From: an uncultured Acetatifactor sp.
GTDB taxonomy: Bacteria > Bacillota > Clostridia > Lachnospirales > Lachnospiraceae
Length of the DNA: 11,887 bases
Assembly: GCA_947644185.1 (NCBI GenBank)
Contig: CANRZC010000038.1
Coordinates: 1 to 11,887 of the forward strand
Direction: 5' to 3'
Positions 7,311-11,887 of the stretch are shown here, one piece after another. Position 1 is the first letter of the stretch. Every line of letters starts with the position of its first letter. Position numbers and translations under genes: made by a program. The notes under the pieces are model-generated. The model saw nothing but the letters and a program-made list of their open reading frames with translations. It did not search any database and had not been told where the DNA came from.

Positions 7311-8252
7311 TTATTTTTCTCGGTTTTCATCTGCCTTTTTTATGCTTCTGGCAAAATAATCGTCTATGTGTGCAATCCCAAATTCTGCCACAATCTCCTC
7401 CATGGTCACATGCTCCATATCAGAGCTTAAAAGCATTGCCCCCAATTGACCTGGCTCGCAGATCTGAAGTCCCGGGCCATACTTTTCTTTTGCCCTCGCT
7501 ACCTTCTCCCAGTTTTCGTCCAGATGGGCCACAAAGCAATCCAAATTGATCTCTTTGGTAAGCCAGTTCCGATAATTGCTTGTCTGGGCCACGTTTACCC
7601 CAACCGGATTTACCACCCCGCTTAGGTTGTTGCAGCCCAAGGCGGTCACAAGCCAGCTTCTCAGTTCATAGGCCCAAAAATTCTGCATAAAACCCCCGTG
7701 ATAATTGGAGGAAAAAACCATCAGATCCGGATTTTTTTCCTTGTACAAATTTCGTATCTCCTCAAAATTGAGATCAAAGCAGATCACCGCTCCCACCCTG
7801 CCAAAATCGCAGTCAAAGATCACCGCGTCCCTGCCGCAAAGTCCCCCCAGCATATCGATTTCATCTATGGTGAGGTTGTGCTTGTTGTATCTGCCCATCA
7901 CCCGGCCCTGCCTGTCAATCATCATTGTGGAATTTCTGTTTTTCCCGTCCGCCTCCTCCATAACCGCGCAGTAGGCCACATAGCAGTTGTTTTCTTTTGC
8001 CACAGAGGCAAAATAGTCCAGGATTCGGTCTCCTCTGTAATCATAATACTCCAGGCGTTCCTCCGGGCTAAAATTTACATAGCGGTCGCAGCACTCCGGC
8101 AGAACCACCAGATCTGGCTGCTCGCAGAGAACTCTAGAAAGCCTGCTCTCCCAATACCGAATCATTTTTTCCACTGCTTTTTCCATTCCCTCTTCCTGGG
8201 GGAGCGTGAGATTTTCTCCGCCGAGAGTGCTCACTCTGATTTTACGTGACAT
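7311..8252 (-). CDS. Carbon-nitrogen hydrolase (nitrilase superfamily), 313 aa
   Basis: A cytoplasmic amidohydrolase cleaving a non-peptide C-N bond (amide, N-carbamoyl or nitrile). The Glu-Lys-Cys triad is complete: Glu53 in VVLPE, Lys124 in RYNKHN and Cys158 in AVICFDLNF. The fold starts normally at SRKIRVSTL. The family includes beta-ureidopropionase and N-carbamoyl amino acid hydrolases, which follow dihydropyrimidine dehydrogenase in reductive pyrimidine catabolism; that link is suggestive only. Start choice: an in-frame ATG at 8345 overlaps the permease stop (ATGA) and would add 31 residues, but has no well-placed ribosome site. The ATG at 8252 has GGAG 8 bases upstream and begins at the domain boundary, so it is preferred. 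Confidence 0.87.
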   Translation of the reverse strand: MSRKIRVSTLGGENLTLPQEEGMEKAVEKMIRYWESRLSRVLCEQPDLVVLPECCDRYVNFSPEERLEYYDYRGDRILDYFASVAKENNCYVAYCAVMEEADGKNRNSTMMIDRQGRVMGRYNKHNLTIDEIDMLGGLCGRDAVIFDCDFGRVGAVICFDLNFEEIRNLYKEKNPDLMVFSSNYHGGFMQNFWAYELRSWLVTALGCNNLSGVVNPVGVNVAQTSNYRNWLTKEINLDCFVAHLDENWEKVARAKEKYGPGLQICEPGQLGAMLLSSDMEHVTMEEIVAEFGIAHIDDYFARSIKKADENREK

Positions 8253-8260
8253 ATTCTCTT

Positions 8261-8271
8261 CTCCAATCCTT
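8261..8271 (-). promoter_or_regulatory. Ribosome binding site deciding the nitrilase start
   Basis: On the minus strand AAGGATTGGAG ends 8 bases before the ATG at 8250-8252. This favours the shorter 313-residue nitrilase over the longer form beginning at 8345, whose only purine-rich stretch (GAAAGG) abuts the ATG. Confidence 0.6.
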
Positions 8272-8341
8272 TCTGCCAGAGCGGAAAGCTTCCGCACATT
8301 GGGGCAATCTCCTATCCGAAATCCCAGCTTCTTTTCGGAAC

Positions 8342-9220
8342 TCATCCTTTCACGGATCCGATCATAACCCCTTTTACGAAGTATTTTTGCGCAAAGGGAT
8401 AAATACAAAGTACCGGAACCATGGAAATGACCATGGTAGCATTCTTCACGCCTGTGGGCGTTATGGCTTTATTTGCAACCATGATCTGGGCGGAGGCGGA
8501 GGGATTTGTCGTTTCCGTGGCCTCCAGCAGCATTTCCCGCAGCACCATCTGCAGAGGAAATTTATCGGAGTCAAACAGATACAGCATAGGCCGATAATAG
8601 TCATTCCAATATATCATGAAGCAAAACAGCGCAATGGACGCAATGGACGCCTTTGACAGGGGAATCACCACCTTGCGCAAAACCAGAAATTCGCTGGCTC
8701 CGTCAAGACAGGCCGCCTCATACAGGCTTTGGGGAATGGACCGGTAAAAATTGATCATAATAATTAAATGCATGGTCACAATGGCGTTGGGCAGAACCAG
8801 AGACCACACCGTATCTAGCAATTGCAGTTCTTTCACCAGCAGGAATGTGGGTATCATACCGCCTGAAAAAAACATGGTAAACATTACTAGCTTAATGAGA
8901 GCGGCTCTGCCCACAAGATACTCTTTGGACAGAGGATAGGCCATCAGAATTGTCATTACCACATTGACTACCACTCCCAGAGCAGTGTAGCAGACTGTAT
9001 ATCCAAAGGCCTTCAGGACCCTTCCGTCCTCCAGAACATACCGATAAGAGTCCAGAGAAAACCCTTTGGGAAAAATAGTAATCTTATTTGCCATAACGGA
9101 ATACTTATCACTAAAGGAAACCGCCACAACATGCAGCATGGGATATAGGATACAGACCATAATCCCCAGCAAGATGAGATGGACCACAATATCCAGCCAT
9201 TCTACTTTCTTTTTCTTCAT
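8342..9220 (-). CDS. CUT1-type ABC transporter permease 2 (YtcP/LplC-like), 292 aa
   Basis: Inner membrane half of a binding-protein-dependent importer. The short basic N-terminus (MKKKK) is followed by about six hydrophobic segments (about 10-33, 73-97, 107-128, 138-158, 192-210 and 262-282). The cytoplasmic EAA loop, which docks the ATPase, is EAACLDGAS...IP (168-187). The C-terminus KGVMIGSVKG is typical of this subfamily. An upstream in-frame ATG would add 20 residues, but it overlaps the preceding permease gene. The ATG at 9220 has a GGGGGAGAG ribosome site and lies 13 bases after the permease 1 stop. Pairs with permease 1; no ATPase gene is nearby. Confidence 0.92.
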   Translation of the reverse strand: MKKKKVEWLDIVVHLILLGIMVCILYPMLHVVAVSFSDKYSVMANKITIFPKGFSLDSYRYVLEDGRVLKAFGYTVCYTALGVVVNVVMTILMAYPLSKEYLVGRAALIKLVMFTMFFSGGMIPTFLLVKELQLLDTVWSLVLPNAIVTMHLIIMINFYRSIPQSLYEAACLDGASEFLVLRKVVIPLSKASIASIALFCFMIYWNDYYRPMLYLFDSDKFPLQMVLREMLLEATETTNPSASAQIMVANKAITPTGVKNATMVISMVPVLCIYPFAQKYFVKGVMIGSVKG

Positions 9221-9233
9221 CTGTCTCTCCCCC

Positions 9234-10142
9234 TTACCATAAGCCCGTACCGGTTGCCTGCTTGCAGAGTTTATTGGCAATAAACAGGATCACAGAGGCC
9301 ACCACGCTTTCAAGCAACCCTACAGCGGAGGCAAAGGAATAATTCGTATTCAAAAGGCCGATCCTGTAGACATAGGCGCTGAGAATGTCCGCCTCCTTGA
9401 GCACTAGGTCATTATACAAAAGCAGGGTCTTGTCCGGGGCAATTCGTATCACATTGCCAATGCTGAGCAAAAACATGGTCAATATAGTGGGTTTGATGCT
9501 GGGAATCGTGATGTGACGCATCATTTTCAGTCTGGAGCACCCGTCTATGGCAGCGGCTTCGTACAGATTCTGATCAACCCCAGACAGTGCAGCCAGATAG
9601 ATAATCGCGCCGGAGCCAAGCCCCGCCCAGATATCGCTCAAAATGTAAATGGGCACATAATACTCAGACCTGCCGTTGAAATGAACCGCCGTTTTGCCAA
9701 AGGCTGTGATGATGCGGTTGATCAGTCCCCCGTGCACAGAAAAAAGGTCAATAAAAATGCTGCAGATAATCACAATGGAGAGAAAACTGGGCAGATAGGA
9801 AACAGTCTGATAAAATTTCTTCCATCGCATATGCCTCACTTCATTTAACAGCAGAGAAAAAATGATGGGCGCTACAAATACAACCGTAGCCTGCAGCAAG
9901 CCCAGCCGCAATGTGTTGAACAGCAGTCTTCTGATATCCCGGGCAGCGAACAACCGCTGAAAATTCTCCAGCCCTACCCAGGGCGAGCCCGTGATCCCCA
10001 GAAAGGGATTAAATTTCTGAAACGCAATGACAAGCCCGTACATGGGACCATATCTGAATATCAGAAAGAAGAGTAACCCCGGCAATAAGATGAGAAATAA
10101 TTGTCGCTGCTTCCACAGCCTGCTGCCAATGCCTTTTTTCAT
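9234..10142 (-). CDS. CUT1-type ABC transporter permease 1 (LplB/YteP-like), 302 aa
   Basis: Partner permease of the importer. Hydrophobic segments lie at about 14-40, 80-99, 115-134, 164-186, 218-236 and 270-290. The EAA loop is EAAAIDGCS...IP (195-214). The N-terminal MKKGIGSRLWKQRQLFLILL start and the RYGPMYGLVIAFQ segment are typical of the LplB/YteP group. A GTG at 10151 would add three residues; the ATG at 10142, with GGGTGG a few bases upstream, is preferred. It follows the binding-protein gene after 64 bases that contain a perfect 13-bp hairpin. Confidence 0.92.
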   Translation of the reverse strand: MKKGIGSRLWKQRQLFLILLPGLLFFLIFRYGPMYGLVIAFQKFNPFLGITGSPWVGLENFQRLFAARDIRRLLFNTLRLGLLQATVVFVAPIIFSLLLNEVRHMRWKKFYQTVSYLPSFLSIVIICSIFIDLFSVHGGLINRIITAFGKTAVHFNGRSEYYVPIYILSDIWAGLGSGAIIYLAALSGVDQNLYEAAAIDGCSRLKMMRHITIPSIKPTILTMFLLSIGNVIRIAPDKTLLLYNDLVLKEADILSAYVYRIGLLNTNYSFASAVGLLESVVASVILFIANKLCKQATGTGLW

Positions 10143-10163
10143 TCCAACCACCCGCTTTCTAGC

Positions 10164-10201
10164 AGGAAAGGCCTGTCACGCCCAGGCAACAGGCCTTTCC
10201 T
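10164..10201 (-). other. Intercistronic hairpin between binding protein and permease genes
   Basis: AGGAAAGGCCTGT (10164-10176) is perfectly complementary to ACAGGCCTTTCCT (10189-10201): 13 base pairs around a 12-base loop. Read in the direction of transcription, it starts 5 bases after the binding-protein stop and is not followed by a T-tract, so it is unlikely to be a full terminator. Such hairpins between malE/malF-like genes commonly protect the upstream message from 3' decay, giving more binding protein than permease. That role is inferred here. Confidence 0.65.
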
Positions 10202-10206
10202 ATTTA

Positions 10207-11802
10207 TCATTGATTCAATATCTCAAGCATTCTGACACCGTAATCCGTCACCTGTTTTACATAGGCCTCCCACTGGGCATCTCCGTAATTGGACTTCGTA
10301 ATGTACTCTGCCAAAAAGGAATCCACATCCGTTGTATAAGTGGTATACAGCTGGTTGTATTCGTCCTGCAGCTCATCCGCCACAGAGGCCGCCATACTGG
10401 GGATTGTCTTTACATATCCACACTGGTTGTTAATCAGATCCTGGGCGGCCTGTTCCCGCTCTGTGAAAGAGAAGTAACAGCTGCTGCGGTCCGGGTGCAG
10501 ATACAGTCCCTCAATCCACATGCCGTAATGCTCCTCCAAAGAGGTGATATCGGCGGTTATACCGGCCTGCTCCAATTCCGGGTATACAGGCTTTCCATCC
10601 TGATCCCACTCAAAATTTTCGCCCTCCACGCCAACGGTAAATACTTCCGAACCCTCTTCGCTGTAGAGCCAGTCGATGAGCTTCATGCTGGCCTCCGTAT
10701 TTTCATTGTTCGCCACAGCCGGCCCCCAGAGGGAGAGCTGTTCCAATTCTGGAATTTTCCCGTTTCCAATAGGTGCTGCATACTGCATGTCAAAAGCAGT
10801 GTCGGGATCCTCCTCCGCTGCGGCCGTGGGCAAAAGATCCAGACGTCCAATCCACTCATTGCAGACAAAAGAGCGTCCATTCAAAAATGCCTCGTTATAG
10901 GAGTCAAGCGTAGTGCTGAAATATTCCGGATCCATCAGCCCCTCTGCATACAATTTCTGGAAAAAGCTCAGGAACTCTCTGTACTCATCTGTAATGGTAG
11001 GAAGGTACCATTCTCCCTTATCATAGTCAAATCCCAGATAAGTGCCATTTCCAACCCAACTGGCAGCCAGGCGCAGCATATTCTTTCCCCCGGCGCTTCC
11101 GGTAAAGGGATAGCTGGCAGGGTAGGCTTCCTTCAATTTCACCAGCGCATTGTAAAAGCCCTCCGTATCTCCCGGCTTCCAGGGTTCGATCCCCAGATCC
11201 CGAAACACATCGGCGCGGTACAATAAACCGAAATTTACGTCTCTGTTCAGGCGGTAAATGGGAATATAATAATTTTTCCCGGACTCTGTGGTACATGAGT
11301 CATAAATCGCAAACATATCCGGGTCGTCTATGACGAGAGCCTTGAAATTCGGCATTACGTCCAGATAGTCCATTGGACTGGCCAGCGCTCCGGCTTCCCC
11401 GTATTCGTATCTTTGTCCGTCTGTAAATAAACTTACCGTAATATCGGGAATCTCACCTTTTGCAATGTAGGTTGCCAATTTTTCCGATGCCACCTCCCTG
11501 GTATAACAGATGACCTTCAGGGAAATGCCTGTGCATTCCTTTATCTTCTGAAAAATCCAGGTGTCATTGTCAAGTTCATAATTGGAATAGAGCATAATCG
11601 TCAGCGTGGTGTCCTCATCCACTAATTTCCCGCCAGTCTTCTCCTTTGGTGTTTCCTCTTCCGGTTTCTCTGTGGCCTGGGAATTTTCCGATGAAACCTG
11701 ATTGCCCGAAGCATTGTCCTCAGAGCCCGTCTTGGAACATCCGGCAAAAATGCTACACAACATGGATACTACAAGTATTCCTACAATAAATTTCCTTCTC
11801 AT
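10207..11802 (-). CDS. Lipoprotein extracellular solute-binding protein (CUT1/LplA-like), 531 aa
   Basis: First gene of the operon and substrate receptor of the importer. The signal peptide is MRRKFIVGILVV..., with lipobox FAGC and the lipidated Cys22. A Ser/Glu/Lys/Pro-rich linker (about 23-58) leads to the mature domain, starting near TLTIMLYSN. Length over 500 fits the LplA/YtcQ group of large binding proteins that pair with LplB/YtcP permeases and borrow a housekeeping MsmX-type ATPase. Start choice: the ATG at 11802 has a perfect AGGAGG (11811-11816) 8 bases upstream. Earlier in-frame ATGs at 11808, 11832 and 11838 sit too close to, or upstream of, that site. The first 32 bases of the gene and its leader are mirrored at the window edge, so any promoter for the operon is not visible. 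The ligand cannot be told from sequence. Confidence 0.92.
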   Translation of the reverse strand: MRRKFIVGILVVSMLCSIFAGCSKTGSEDNASGNQVSSENSQATEKPEEETPKEKTGGKLVDEDTTLTIMLYSNYELDNDTWIFQKIKECTGISLKVICYTREVASEKLATYIAKGEIPDITVSLFTDGQRYEYGEAGALASPMDYLDVMPNFKALVIDDPDMFAIYDSCTTESGKNYYIPIYRLNRDVNFGLLYRADVFRDLGIEPWKPGDTEGFYNALVKLKEAYPASYPFTGSAGGKNMLRLAASWVGNGTYLGFDYDKGEWYLPTITDEYREFLSFFQKLYAEGLMDPEYFSTTLDSYNEAFLNGRSFVCNEWIGRLDLLPTAAAEEDPDTAFDMQYAAPIGNGKIPELEQLSLWGPAVANNENTEASMKLIDWLYSEEGSEVFTVGVEGENFEWDQDGKPVYPELEQAGITADITSLEEHYGMWIEGLYLHPDRSSCYFSFTEREQAAQDLINNQCGYVKTIPSMAASVADELQDEYNQLYTTYTTDVDSFLAEYITKSNYGDAQWEAYVKQVTDYGVRMLEILNQ

Positions 11803-11887
11803 TCGCATCTCCTCCTTTTTTGATATATTCATTATCAAAAAAGGAGGAGATGCGAATGAGAAGGAAAGTTATTGTAGGAATACTTGT
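11771..11887. repeat. Near-perfect inverted repeat (fold-back) at the window edge
   Basis: Arm 11771-11825 and arm 11833-11887 are 55 bases each, with one mismatch (11788-11790 area against 11869: AAATTT versus AAAGTT in gene sense). They are separated by a 7-base spacer TATTCAT (11826-11832). The innermost five bases, TGATA and TATCA, form the hairpin neck. Each arm contains the AGGAGG ribosome site, start codon and first ten codons of the binding-protein gene. The repeat continues to the last base of the window, so its true length is unknown. Confidence 0.95.
11856..11887 (+). CDS. Mirrored start of a second binding-protein gene copy, truncated by window edge
   Basis: ATG at 11856-11858, 8 bases after AGGAGG (11842-11847), opens MRRKVIVGIL on the plus strand. 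This equals the start of the binding protein on the other strand except for Val5 in place of Phe5. It could be a divergent paralogue. It could also be an assembly or amplification fold-back, because only 7 bases separate the two arms and there is no room for promoters. Only ten full codons are visible. Confidence 0.35.
   Translation, partial: MRRKVIVGIL

Noticed and set aside
10027..11226. Plus-strand open frame of 399 codons
   Set aside because: It is antisense to the binding-protein gene and permease start, His/Ser/Arg-rich and without domain features, while the minus strand has a convincing lipoprotein with lipobox and ideal ribosome site.

Overview
The window looks like chromosomal accessory DNA from a Gram-positive anaerobe of the Clostridia, probably a gut Lachnospiraceae. 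This is inferred from AGGAGG-type ribosome sites, an LplA/LplB/YtcP-like ABC importer with no ATPase gene of its own, iron-sulfur flavoenzymes, and sigma-A promoters of the Firmicutes type. No rRNA or marker gene is present to prove it.

Layout. Positions 1-242 (minus) hold two small genes read leftwards, the second running off the edge, driven by two tandem sigma-A promoters (290-373). Positions 410-802 carry no intact gene. They hold a candidate terminator facing left, a dense cluster of hairpins and palindromes bounded by GTAGGAG inverted ends (472-602), and a short decayed slice of uvrB (about 604-700). From 803 to 11802 lies one nine-gene, co-directional, tightly packed minus-strand operon. 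In transcription order it reads: lipoprotein solute-binding protein, permease 1, permease 2, nitrilase-family amidohydrolase, D-2-hydroxyacid dehydrogenase, creatininase-family amidohydrolase, Gfo/Idh/MocA oxidoreductase, an 830-residue fused PreA-PreT (dihydropyrimidine-dehydrogenase-like) iron-sulfur flavoprotein, and an Ldh_2 (malate/L-lactate/ureidoglycolate-type) dehydrogenase. At the right edge the start of the binding-protein gene is mirrored: 55-base arms, one mismatch, 7-base spacer.

How the genes may work together (inference). The importer brings in an unknown small molecule, energised by an ATPase encoded elsewhere. Inside, a flavin/Fe-S enzyme related to reductive pyrimidine breakdown, two C-N bond hydrolases of unrelated folds, and three NAD(P)-linked oxidoreductases process it. 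The dehydrogenase pair covers both the D- and L-2-hydroxyacid families. No glycoside hydrolase, sugar kinase or sugar isomerase is present, although the importer belongs to the carbohydrate CUT1 class. The most economical hypothesis is a catabolic operon for an N-containing (amide, lactam, ureide or N-heterocycle) compound or N-substituted sugar. The substrate cannot be read from the sequence. No regulator gene lies inside the window, and the operon promoter is not visible because the right edge folds back.
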